A DNA stretch of 64,000 nt from Streptomyces decoyicus (GTDB taxonomy: Bacteria > Actinomycetota > Actinomycetes > Streptomycetales > Streptomycetaceae): the NCBI RefSeq assembly GCF_019880305.1, contig NZ_CP082301.1, positions 6,138,001 to 6,202,000 on the forward strand, in the 5' to 3' direction. The position numbers were made by a program, and so were the translations under genes. The notes under the pieces are model-generated. The model ran no database searches and was not told where the DNA came from. It saw only the letters and a list, made by a program, of their open reading frames with translations. Below, piece after piece: positions 53,210-61,903 of this stretch. Numbering within the stretch: position 1 is the stretch's first letter; each line of letters begins with the position of its first letter.

Positions 53210-55405
53210 ATGAGCGCAGAGGCCACTAACCCTGGTAACCCTGGAGCAGCGGGCCGCAAGCGCGGCCGCCGCCGACTGGAGCTCAGAGGGCTGCGCCGTA
53301 TTGGCCGTGCCGCGCTGCTCGGGCCGGCCCCGCGCGACGGCCTCCCGCACGCCCTGGAGCACGTCGCCAAGGTGCACCGCGGCCACCACCCGGACGCCGA
53401 CCTGGACACCCTCGCCAAGGCCTATCTGCTCGCCGAGTCCTCGCACCGTGGCCAACTGCGCAAGAGCGGCGAGCCGTACATCACCCATCCGCTCGCGGTG
53501 ACCCTCATCCTCGCCGAACTGGGCGCGGAGACCACGACCTTGACCGCCTCCCTGCTCCACGACACCGTCGAGGACACGGAAGTGACGCTGGATCAGGTGC
53601 GGGACCGGTTCGGTGCGGAGGTCTGCTATCTGGTCGACGGCGTCACCAAGCTGGAGAAGGTCGACTACGGCTCGGCGGCCGAGCCGGAGACCTTCCGCAA
53701 GATGCTGGTGGCGACCGGCAACGACGTCCGGGTGATGTCCATCAAACTCGCCGACCGGCTGCACAACATGCGCACCCTCGGTGTGATGCGCCCCGAGAAA
53801 CAGGCCCGGATCGCCAAGGTCACCCGCGATGTGCTGATCCCGCTCGCCGAACGCCTCGGCGTCCAGGCGCTGAAGGCCGAGCTGGAGGACCTGGTCTTCG
53901 CGATCCTGCACCCCGAGGAGTACGCCACCACCCGGGCCCTGGTCATGGAGTACGCGACGCGGTCCGATCCGCTCACCGCCCTCGCGCGGCGGGTGCGCGA
54001 GGTCCTGGACGAGGCGGGTATCGACGCCGAAGTCCTCGTCCGGCCACGGCACTTCGTCTCCGTCCACCGCGTACGCCTCGCCCGCCGTGAGCTGACCGGC
54101 GCGGATCTGGGGCGGCTGCTGGTGCTGGTGGCGGAGGACGCCGACTGCTACGCCGTCCTCGGCGAGCTGCACACCTGCTTCACCCCGGTCATCTCCGAGT
54201 TCAAGGATTTCATCGCGGCCCCCAAGTTCAACCTCTACCAGTCGCTGCACACGGCGATCACCGGCCCGTCCGGGGAGGTCGCCGAGACGCTGATCCGTAC
54301 GCACCAGATGCACCGGGTTGCCGAGGCCGGGGTGATCGCACTGGGCAATCCGTACGCCCCCACGGACGGCGTGGACGCCCCCGAGGGCGAGCGGGCCGAC
54401 CCGACCCGCCCCGGATGGCTCTCCCGGCTGCTGGAGTGGCAGCGCACCACCCCCGACCCGGACACGTTCTGGACCTCGCTGCGCGACGACCTCGCCCAGG
54501 ACCGGGAGATCACCGTCTTCTGCGCCGACGCCCCGTCGGGCGGCTCGTCCGGCGTCTCGGGCGGGGCCATCGGTCTGCCCGCCGGGGCGAGTTGTGTGGA
54601 CGCCGCGTACGAACGGCACGGCGAGGCGGCGCACTGTTGTATCGGCGCCCGTGTCAACGGCCGGCTCGCCACGCTCTCCACCGTCCTGCGCGACGGCGAC
54701 AGCCTCCAGCTGCTGATGGCCCCGGACTCCGCGGCCGGCCCCTCGCCCGAATGGCTCGACCACGCCCGTACGCCCGCCGCCCGGCTCGCCATCGCCCGGT
54801 GGCTGGCCGGCCCGGGGGAGCCCGGCGTCCGCCCGGCGAGCCCCGGCGAGGGGCTCGCCGCGGTGCCCCCCGCCGACCGCCGCGCCGCGGACCACGACCG
54901 CTCCGGAGCGGATCGGGTCGCCCCCGCCTCGCTCCTCGCAGTGGCGGATCTGCCCGGTGCGGCCGTCCGGCTGGCGGGCTGCTGCACCCCGGTGCCGCCG
55001 GACGCGGTCACCGGATTCGCCGTACGGGGCGGCACGGTCACCGTCCACCGCGCCCTGTGCCCCGTGGTGGCGCGGATGGCGGCCACCGGCCGGCAGCCGG
55101 TCGGGGTGCGCTGGCGGGGTGCCGACCAGGGGGGCCACGGCTGCCGGGTCACCCTCCTGGCAGAGGCCTTCAGCCGGCCGCACCTCCTCGCCGACCTCAC
55201 CGAAGCCATCGCCTCCCAGGGCGCCGCCGTGGTGTCGGCCGCCGTCGAACCCCCGCACGAACAGCGGGTCCGCCACACCTACACGCTGCATCTGCCGAAC
55301 GCCGCCGGGCTGCCGTCCCTGATGCGGGCCATGCGCCAAGTGCCGGGTGTGTTCGACGTGTTGCGCGCCGGCCGCGCCCGACAGGCCGCGGCACTGCGCC
55401 CCTGA
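53210..55405 (+). CDS. rshA: RelA/SpoT family (p)ppGpp synthetase/hydrolase RshA
   Basis: 731 residues, divergent second Rel protein of Streptomyces. The HD hydrolase domain has SSHRGQLRKSGEPYITHPLAV, SLLHDTVEDTE and KLADRLHNMRTLG. The synthetase domain keeps DADCYAVLGELH (catalytic Asp), EFKDFIAAPKFNLYQSLHT and ETLIRTHQMHRVAE (catalytic Glu), but the usual R-x-K of the substrate loop reads RPRHFVSVHR. TGS-like and ACT domains (HLLADLTEAIASQGAAVVSA) end the protein. RshA of S. coelicolor makes ppGpp under phosphate starvation. The ATG at 53210 has GGAGG five bases upstream; the longer frame to 53126 is rejected. Confidence 0.88.
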   Translation: MSAEATNPGNPGAAGRKRGRRRLELRGLRRIGRAALLGPAPRDGLPHALEHVAKVHRGHHPDADLDTLAKAYLLAESSHRGQLRKSGEPYITHPLAVTLILAELGAETTTLTASLLHDTVEDTEVTLDQVRDRFGAEVCYLVDGVTKLEKVDYGSAAEPETFRKMLVATGNDVRVMSIKLADRLHNMRTLGVMRPEKQARIAKVTRDVLIPLAERLGVQALKAELEDLVFAILHPEEYATTRALVMEYATRSDPLTALARRVREVLDEAGIDAEVLVRPRHFVSVHRVRLARRELTGADLGRLLVLVAEDADCYAVLGELHTCFTPVISEFKDFIAAPKFNLYQSLHTAITGPSGEVAETLIRTHQMHRVAEAGVIALGNPYAPTDGVDAPEGERADPTRPGWLSRLLEWQRTTPDPDTFWTSLRDDLAQDREITVFCADAPSGGSSGVSGGAIGLPAGASCVDAAYERHGEAAHCCIGARVNGRLATLSTVLRDGDSLQLLMAPDSAAGPSPEWLDHARTPAARLAIARWLAGPGEPGVRPASPGEGLAAVPPADRRAADHDRSGADRVAPASLLAVADLPGAAVRLAGCCTPVPPDAVTGFAVRGGTVTVHRALCPVVARMAATGRQPVGVRWRGADQGGHGCRVTLLAEAFSRPHLLADLTEAIASQGAAVVSAAVEPPHEQRVRHTYTLHLPNAAGLPSLMRAMRQVPGVFDVLRAGRARQAAALRP

Positions 55406-55548
55406 ATGCTTCCGGAGTACGCCGGGTGACGGTCCGTCGGGAAACGCTCCGTCCGGCGGCGTAAGGCGGACGCACGATCCGCCGCCCGTTCGGGTGCCGT
55501 TTGCCCGGTCACCCGCGGGGGAGGGTGCCGCGTTGGTAGCCGTAGTTC

Positions 55549-57246
55549 ATGTCCCTTCCCCTGCGCCGCCCGTTCCGCGACCCCGATCGCCCCGTCCGCG
55601 CCCTGCCCCGTGGCCCGAGCGGACGGATCCGGTGGACCGGCTACCGGGCCGCCGCCCTCGGGCTGGCCGCCCTCGCCACCCTCGGCGTGGCCGAGCCGTC
55701 GCCCCTGGGGCCGCAAGGCATGGGACCGCAAGGCCTCGGCGACCCCCTCTACCCGACGCTCGGCAACACCGGATACGACGTCACGTCCTACGACGTCTCC
55801 CTGGACTACTCCGGCCACAACAACCAGCCGCTGAGCGCCGTCACCGAGATCACCGTCCGGGCCACCACCGAGCTCGACCACCTCAACCTCGACTTCGCCC
55901 GCGGCACCGTCCGCTCCGTGAAGATCGGCGGTCTGCCCGCCGAGCACCAGCAGCACGGCGAGGACCTGGTGCTCACCCCGGCCTTCCACGTCTCCCGGGG
56001 GCAGGAGGTGAAGATCTCCGTCGAGCACACCAGCGAGCCCAGCGGCAAGGGCGACGGCGGCTGGATCCGCACCTCGGACGGCCTGGCGATGGCCAACCAG
56101 GCCGACGCCGCACACCGCGTCTTCCCCTGCAACGACCACCCCTCCGACAAGGCGCTCTTCACCTTCCACATCACCGCGCCCCAGGAGCTGACCGCCGTCG
56201 CCAACGGGCTGCCCCAGCGCCCCGGTGCCCGCGCGGCGCGCCGGACCTGGACCTATCGCACCACCCATCCCATGGCCACCGAGCTGGCGCAGGTCTCCAT
56301 CGGGAAGTCCAGCGTGCTGCTGCACCACGGGCCGCACGGGCTGCCGGTCCGCGATGTCGTACCGACCGCGGACCGCCCCGCCCTCGCGCCCTGGCTGGCG
56401 AAGACCCCGGATCAGCTGGCCTGGATGGAGCGCAAGGTCGGTCCCTACCCCTTCGAGGCGTACGGGGTGCTGATCGTCAACGCCAGGACCGGCTTCGAGC
56501 TGGAGACCCAGACCCTCTCGCTCTTCGAGAAGGCCATGTTCACCGCCGGGCAGCTGCCCGACTGGTATGTCGAGTCCGTGATGGTGCACGAGCTGGCCCA
56601 CCAGTGGTTCGGCGACAGCGTCAGCCCGCGCCGCTGGTCGGACGTCTGGCTCAACGAGGCCCATGCGACCTGGTACGAGGCCCTCTACGCCCAGGAGCGG
56701 GGCGACAAGCGTGCCTCTCTGGACGCCCGTATGCGCCATGCCTATGAGGAGTCCGACGGCTGGCGGGCCGAGGGCGGCCCGCCGGCCGCGCCCAAGGTGC
56801 CCAGGCCGGGGCAGAAGATCGGCATCTTCCGCCCGATCGTCTACGACGGCAGCGCGCTGGTCCTGTACGCCCTGCGGCAGAAGATCGGCACCGCCGCCTT
56901 CGACCGCCTGGAACACGAGTGGGTGGACCGGCACCGCGACGGCGTGGCGGACACCGCCGACTTCATCCAGCTGTCCTCCGAGGTCGCCGGACAGAACCTG
57001 ACCGGGTTCTTCCAGGAATGGCTCTACGGCGACCGGACACCGCCGATGCCGGGTCATCCGGAGTGGCTGCACAAGGGGGGCGCGGAGAAGCCCGGCGGGC
57101 CCAAGGGAGCCGTCGCAAGCCCCGGGCCCAAGGGGGCCGCCGCGACCCCTGGCCCCAAGGGGGTGGCGGAGAACCCCGCGCCCAAGGGGGCGGCCGGGAC
57201 CCCCGGGCCCGGGGGAGCCGCCGAAACGCCCGGAAAACCCGTGTGA
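55549..57246 (+). CDS. M1 family metallopeptidase, secreted/membrane-anchored, with collagen-like tail
   Basis: 565 residues. An N-terminal hydrophobic segment (YRAAALGLAALATLGVA, about residues 33-49) probably serves as signal peptide or anchor. The M1 aminopeptidase fold follows, with zinc ligands His347, His351 (HELAHQWFGD) and Glu370 in WLNEAHATW; the spacing HExxH-x18-E is exact. The GxMEN exopeptidase motif is not obvious, so endo- or altered specificity is possible. The last ~45 residues are GPKG/PGPKG repeats resembling collagen, unusual for M1 enzymes. The ATG at 55549 lacks a ribosome site; TAGCCG upstream fits a leaderless start. Confidence 0.85.
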   Translation: MSLPLRRPFRDPDRPVRALPRGPSGRIRWTGYRAAALGLAALATLGVAEPSPLGPQGMGPQGLGDPLYPTLGNTGYDVTSYDVSLDYSGHNNQPLSAVTEITVRATTELDHLNLDFARGTVRSVKIGGLPAEHQQHGEDLVLTPAFHVSRGQEVKISVEHTSEPSGKGDGGWIRTSDGLAMANQADAAHRVFPCNDHPSDKALFTFHITAPQELTAVANGLPQRPGARAARRTWTYRTTHPMATELAQVSIGKSSVLLHHGPHGLPVRDVVPTADRPALAPWLAKTPDQLAWMERKVGPYPFEAYGVLIVNARTGFELETQTLSLFEKAMFTAGQLPDWYVESVMVHELAHQWFGDSVSPRRWSDVWLNEAHATWYEALYAQERGDKRASLDARMRHAYEESDGWRAEGGPPAAPKVPRPGQKIGIFRPIVYDGSALVLYALRQKIGTAAFDRLEHEWVDRHRDGVADTADFIQLSSEVAGQNLTGFFQEWLYGDRTPPMPGHPEWLHKGGAEKPGGPKGAVASPGPKGAAATPGPKGVAENPAPKGAAGTPGPGGAAETPGKPV

Positions 57247-57429
57247 CGGCCTTCGCGGGTCGTGGGACCATCTTCGGGTCGGCGCCGGCCGGCCCGGGAA
57301 TCTCCGGGGCGGCTCGGACGTTGACAATAGCGACGGCCGCGGCAGCACCACGGCGGTCGCCGCACCACCGACAGTCCCGGCGGGAACACCAGGTCCCCGC
57401 GAGGGCTTACCGACGACGCAAAGGATCAA

Positions 57430-58917
57430 ATGACCTCCTCTTCTTCCCTTCCGCAGGACCGGCAGCGACTCCCCGAGAGCCTTCGGGCCAACGCCCTGAT
57501 GGAAGAGGACGTCGCCTGGAGCCACGAGATCGACGGGGAGCGTGACGGCGACCAGTACGACCGTTCGGCGCGTGCCGCGCTCCGCCGTGTAGCGGGCCTT
57601 TCCACCGAGCTCGAGGACGTCACCGAGGTCGAGTACCGACAGCTCCGCCTGGAGCGTGTGGTGCTCGTGGGTGTCTGGACCACCGGCACGGTCCAGGAGG
57701 CGGAGAACTCCCTCGCCGAGCTGTCCGCACTCGCCGAGACCGCCGGTGCCATGGTGCTCGACGGCGTCATTCAGCGCCGCGACAAGCCCGACCCGGCCAC
57801 GTACATCGGCTCGGGCAAGGCACTGGAGCTGCGCGACATCGTGCTGGAGTCCGGGGCGGACACCGTGGTCTGTGACGGTGAGCTCTCCCCGGGCCAGCTG
57901 ATCCACCTCGAGGACGTCGTCAAGGTCAAGGTGGTCGACCGGACCGCCCTGATCCTCGACATCTTCGCCCAGCACGCCAAGTCCCGGGAGGGCAAGGCGC
58001 AGGTCTCGCTGGCGCAGATGCAGTACATGCTCCCCAGGCTCCGTGGCTGGGGCCAGTCGCTGTCCCGGCAGATGGGTGGCGGTGGCTCCGGTTCGGCGGG
58101 CGGCGGTATGGCCACCCGTGGTCCCGGTGAGACCAAGATCGAGACGGACCGGCGGCGGATCCGCGAGAAGATGGCGAAGATGCGCCGGGAGATCGCGGAG
58201 ATGAAGACCGGCCGGGACATCAAGCGCCAGGAACGCCGGCGCAACAAGGTCCCCTCCGTCGCCATCGCCGGCTACACCAACGCCGGCAAGTCCTCCCTGC
58301 TCAACCGCCTCACCGGCGCCGGCGTCCTGGTGGAGAACGCCCTGTTCGCCACCCTGGACCCCACCGTCCGGCGGGCCGAGACGCCCAGCGGACGGCTCTA
58401 CACCCTCGCCGACACCGTCGGCTTCGTCCGGCATCTGCCGCACCACCTCGTCGAGGCGTTCCGCTCCACGATGGAGGAGGTCGGCGACTCCGACCTCATC
58501 CTGCACGTGGTCGACGGCTCGCATCCGGTGCCGGAGGAGCAGCTGGCCGCCGTCCGCGAGGTGATCCGTGACGTGGGCGCGACGGACGTGCCCGAGATCG
58601 TGGTCGTCAACAAGGCCGACGCGGCCGATCCGCTGGTGCTCCAGCGCCTGCTGCGCCAGGAGAAGCACGCCCTCGTGGTCTCGGCCCGTACGGGCCAGGG
58701 CATGGAAGAGCTGCTGACCCTGCTCGACGAGGAACTTCCCCGGCCGCAGGTCGAGATCGAGGTCCTGGTGCCCTACACCCAGGGCGCCCTGGTCTCGCGG
58801 GCGCACGCCGAGGGCGAGGTCATCTCCGAGGAGCACACCGCGGACGGCACGATGCTCAAGGCGCGGGTGCATGCGGAGCTGGCCGCCGAGTTCCAGCCGT
58901 TCGTCCCGGCGGCGTAG
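57430..58917 (+). CDS. hflX: GTPase HflX
   Basis: 495 residues. HflX splits stalled or heat-damaged 70S ribosomes. The N-terminal HflX domain (VLVGVWTTGTV, TYIGSGKALELRDIV, SPGQLIHLEDVVKVKVVDRTALIL) leads through a Gly-rich loop (MGGGGSGSAGGGMATRGPGET) to the coiled-coil linker and G domain: G1 GYTNAGKSSL (about residue 281), G3 DTVGFVRHLP, G4 NKADAAD. AAGGA precedes the ATG at 57430. A perfect bidirectional terminator follows. The 183 bp upstream hold no feature beyond the end of the peptidase gene. Confidence 0.95.
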   Translation: MTSSSSLPQDRQRLPESLRANALMEEDVAWSHEIDGERDGDQYDRSARAALRRVAGLSTELEDVTEVEYRQLRLERVVLVGVWTTGTVQEAENSLAELSALAETAGAMVLDGVIQRRDKPDPATYIGSGKALELRDIVLESGADTVVCDGELSPGQLIHLEDVVKVKVVDRTALILDIFAQHAKSREGKAQVSLAQMQYMLPRLRGWGQSLSRQMGGGGSGSAGGGMATRGPGETKIETDRRRIREKMAKMRREIAEMKTGRDIKRQERRRNKVPSVAIAGYTNAGKSSLLNRLTGAGVLVENALFATLDPTVRRAETPSGRLYTLADTVGFVRHLPHHLVEAFRSTMEEVGDSDLILHVVDGSHPVPEEQLAAVREVIRDVGATDVPEIVVVNKADAADPLVLQRLLRQEKHALVVSARTGQGMEELLTLLDEELPRPQVEIEVLVPYTQGALVSRAHAEGEVISEEHTADGTMLKARVHAELAAEFQPFVPAA

Positions 58918-58939
58918 CGGCCGCGTAGCGCAGACGACG

Positions 58940-58975
58940 AAAGGCCCGCCCCCGGGAGACCGGGGGCGGGCCTTT
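58940..58975. terminator. Bidirectional intrinsic terminator after hflX
   Basis: A perfect 16-bp stem (58940-58955 with 58960-58975), GAGA loop, with A and T runs at its base, so it serves both hflX and the convergent protease gene. Confidence 0.9.
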
Positions 58976-59037
58976 GCTTCGTGCCCGTGGGCGGTATGCG
59001 GGGGGCCGCCGTCCCCGGCGCCACCCGCCTCACCTGC

Positions 59038-60228
59038 CTACTGCTTGCTTGCCCACTTCTTGCTCATGGTGTCGAACATGCTCTTGGCCTCGGGGCCCAG
59101 GTGCGGGCCGGCCGACCAGCGGGCCGGACGCGGCCCCATCGACATGTTGGAGATCAGCACCGGCTTGCCGTCCGTGCCCTTGATGAACCAGGGGCCACCG
59201 GAGGAGCCACCGGTCATGGTGCAGCCGATCCGGTACATGGTCGGCTTGTTGGCGTCCATCGACAGCCGGCTCGGCTTGTCGGTGCACTGCTGCTGCGCCG
59301 CACCGTCGAACGGCGGCTCGGCCGGGTAGCCCTGCGCGGTCAGGCTCGGGATCTTGGCCATCGCGGGCGCGTTGAAGTCGACCTGGTAGGCACCGCCGGC
59401 CACCTCTTCGAGCGACTTGCCGCCCGTGTTCTCCTCCGGCTTCACGTGCATCAGCGCGAAGTCGTACGGAGCCATCGGCACACCCGGAACGGCGCCGCCA
59501 CCCTTGATCCACTGCTGGGACGTCGCCATGTCGTCCGCCCACCACTTGCCCGACGGGACCCGGTCCTCGTAGGACTTGCCCTTCAACTGGCCGGCAGTGC
59601 CGCCGGTCTTGTTGAAGTTCGGCACGAACATCATGTTGCGGTACCAGCCGCCGCTCTTGCCGGCGTGCACACAGTGCGCCGCGGTCCACACGAGGTTGGA
59701 CTTACCGGGGTGCGCCGGGTCCTTGACGACGGTGGCGGAGCAACGCGACCCGCCCTCGGGGGTGCTGAACAGCAGCAGGCCCACGCCGGGAGCGGTCGAG
59801 GTGTACGGGGTCTTCACGGCCTGAGCCGGGACGGCGGCGGGCTCAGGGTCGGTCTTGCCCTGGTCCTCCGAGATGTCCTCGGGCTTGCTGGGGTCCTGGG
59901 GCGGCTTGACCTTGTCGATCTTGTCCTTGTCCCAGAAGTCCTTGATGATCGGGTTGATGAACTCCCCGGCCTCCCGGAGCCACTTGTCCCGGTCCCAGTT
60001 CTTCCACTCACCGTTCTTCCACTTGTCCAGGTCGAAGCCGTGTTCCTTGAGCTTGTCCTGGATGTCCTGAGGGATCTGGAAGCCACCCCCGCCCGTGGAG
60101 TCCTGGGCCGCGGACTGGCTGGCCTTGGAGTCCGCGTTGCCGCCCTCGGGTCCGCAGCCGGTGGCCGTGAGTGCCACGACGGCGGTGAGGGCGGCGGCGG
60201 CCAGGACTGGCCGACGTATGGATCGCAT
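59038..60228 (-). CDS. Trypsin-like serine protease, lipoprotein
   Basis: 396 residues. Signal peptide MRSIRRPVLAAAALTAVVAL ends in lipobox TATGC (lipidated Cys25). A ~110-residue Lys/Asp/Trp-rich spacer (WKNGEWKNWDRDKWLR) precedes the S1-type catalytic domain with His185 in WTAAHC, Asp256 in PYDFALMHV and Ser343 in GGSSGGPW. A cell-surface peptidase of unknown substrate. The ATG at 60228 has GGGGAG upstream; the longer frame (to 60333) is not credible. Convergent with hflX, sharing its terminator. Confidence 0.88.
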   Translation of the reverse strand: MRSIRRPVLAAAALTAVVALTATGCGPEGGNADSKASQSAAQDSTGGGGFQIPQDIQDKLKEHGFDLDKWKNGEWKNWDRDKWLREAGEFINPIIKDFWDKDKIDKVKPPQDPSKPEDISEDQGKTDPEPAAVPAQAVKTPYTSTAPGVGLLLFSTPEGGSRCSATVVKDPAHPGKSNLVWTAAHCVHAGKSGGWYRNMMFVPNFNKTGGTAGQLKGKSYEDRVPSGKWWADDMATSQQWIKGGGAVPGVPMAPYDFALMHVKPEENTGGKSLEEVAGGAYQVDFNAPAMAKIPSLTAQGYPAEPPFDGAAQQQCTDKPSRLSMDANKPTMYRIGCTMTGGSSGGPWFIKGTDGKPVLISNMSMGPRPARWSAGPHLGPEAKSMFDTMSKKWASKQ

Positions 60229-60508
60229 GGGTGAGCTCCCCCTGGTGAATCGGACTGAGCCGGTGTGGCTTGTTCGGTGTTGCACCGGTCTGTTCTTTGT
60301 CATGAACCTCAAGATCCCGGCGCAACACCCCACTATGCCGGTGACGATGGGGACGGCGGTACTCGGGGCCCCGGTTCCACGCCATCAAGGATCTTGCCGA
60401 AAACCGTGATCCCGAGTCGCCGCCGTCGTTGGTACGTACGGGGGACGTCCCGGGCTGCCCCCAGCCCGCGCGGCACCAGCAGCTCACCAGCAGGAGGACA
60501 CAACTGCC

Positions 60509-61903
60509 GTGGCGTTGACCGAAACCGTGCCGGCGGCCGCGCCGCCGGCCCATGAGGGGATCCTGCGCCGGCAGTCCCTGCGTGAGTCCGCTGCCCGTAC
60601 CTACGCGCGCTCGCTGCCCATCGTCCCGGTGCGCGCCCGCGGGCTGACCATCGAGGGCGCCGACGGCCGGCGCTATCTCGACTGCCTCTCCGGGGCCGGA
60701 ACCCTGGCGCTCGGCCACAACCACCCGGTGGTGCTCGAAGCGATCCGCACGGTCCTCGACTCCGGCGCGCCGCTGCACGTCCTCGACCTCGCCACTCCCG
60801 TCAAGGACGCCTTCACCACCGAGCTCTTCGCCACCCTCCCGGGGAAGTTGGCGGAAACGGCGCGCATCCAGTTCTGCGGCCCGGCCGGCACGGACGCCGT
60901 CGAGGCAGCCTTCAAACTCGTCCGCACCGCGACCGGCCGGGACGGCCTGATGGCCTTCTCCGGCGCCTACCACGGCATGACCGCGGAGGCGCTCGCCGCC
61001 TCCGGGGGCGCGCAGCACACCAGCGTGGTCCGGCTGCCCTATCCATACGACTACCGCTGCCCCTTCCAGACCGGCGGCGAGCGCGGCGCCGAGCTCGCCG
61101 CACGCTGGACACAGAGCCTGCTCGACGACCCCAAGAGCGGGGTGCCCAGGCCGGCCGGGATGATCCTGGAGCCGGTCCAGGGCGAGGGCGGGGTGATCCC
61201 CGCGCCGGACGGCTGGCTGCGGCGGATGCGGGAGATCACCGCCGCCCGGCAGATCCCGCTGATCGTGGATGAGGTGCAGACCGGCGTCGGCCGCACCGGC
61301 GCCTTCTGGGCGGTCGACCACAGCGGCATCGTGCCGGATGTGATCGTGCTGTCGAAGGCGATCGGCGGCAGCCTGCCGCTCGCCGTGATCGTCTACCGCG
61401 AGGAGCTCGACGCCTGGCAGCCCAACGCCCACGCCGGCACGTTCCGCGGCAACCAGCTCGCCATGGCCGCCGGAGCCGCCACCCTCGCCTACGTCCGCAC
61501 CAACGGCCTCGACCGGCGTGCCGGGGAGCTGGGCCGCCGGATGCTCGACCGGCTCACCGCCCTCGCCGCCGCCCACGACTGCATCGGCGATGTCCGCGGC
61601 CGCGGGCTGATGCTCGGCGTCGAGCTCGTCGACCGCAGCGCCGATGCCGACGCCATGGGTGCCCGCCCCGCCGACCCGCAGCTCGCCGCCGCCGTCCAGC
61701 ACGCCTGCCTGGAACGCGGCCTGATCGTCGAACTGGGCGGCCGGCACTCCGCCGTCGTCCGGCTGCTGCCACCCCTGACCATCACCGACGAACAGGCGGA
61801 AGCGATCCTCGACCGCCTCGCCGACGCCATCGCGGCGGCGGTCCGCACCACCCCCGGGCCGACGGGCTCGTCCCCCACGACAATGCGAGGCACCTCCCCA
61901 TGA
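60509..61903 (+). CDS. Class III aminotransferase, diaminobutyrate-2-oxoglutarate type
   Basis: 464 residues, PLP-dependent fold type I. The PLP Lys lies in DVIVLSKAIGGSLPLAV, with LIVDEVQTGVGRTG, FCGPAGTDAVEAAFKL, and FRGNQLAMAAGAATL as further class III motifs. Closest in pattern to diaminobutyrate aminotransferases (EctB, RhbA), which start siderophore pathways of the rhizobactin/schizokinen kind by making 2,4-diaminobutyrate. This fits its coupling (ATGA overlap) to an IucA/IucC synthetase gene. The GTG at 60509 has CAGGAGGA ten bases upstream. No iron-repressor box was visible in the 280 bp upstream. Confidence 0.87.
   Translation: MALTETVPAAAPPAHEGILRRQSLRESAARTYARSLPIVPVRARGLTIEGADGRRYLDCLSGAGTLALGHNHPVVLEAIRTVLDSGAPLHVLDLATPVKDAFTTELFATLPGKLAETARIQFCGPAGTDAVEAAFKLVRTATGRDGLMAFSGAYHGMTAEALAASGGAQHTSVVRLPYPYDYRCPFQTGGERGAELAARWTQSLLDDPKSGVPRPAGMILEPVQGEGGVIPAPDGWLRRMREITAARQIPLIVDEVQTGVGRTGAFWAVDHSGIVPDVIVLSKAIGGSLPLAVIVYREELDAWQPNAHAGTFRGNQLAMAAGAATLAYVRTNGLDRRAGELGRRMLDRLTALAAAHDCIGDVRGRGLMLGVELVDRSADADAMGARPADPQLAAAVQHACLERGLIVELGGRHSAVVRLLPPLTITDEQAEAILDRLADAIAAAVRTTPGPTGSSPTTMRGTSP

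Noticed and set aside
55279..58872. 1197-codon minus-strand frame opposite rshA end, peptidase and hflX
   Set aside because: It spans three clearly coding plus-strand genes and has no recognisable domain.
60229..60508. Iron-box (DmdR/IdeR type) upstream of the siderophore genes
   Set aside because: No TTAGG-type palindrome could be found by eye; reported as absent rather than assumed.
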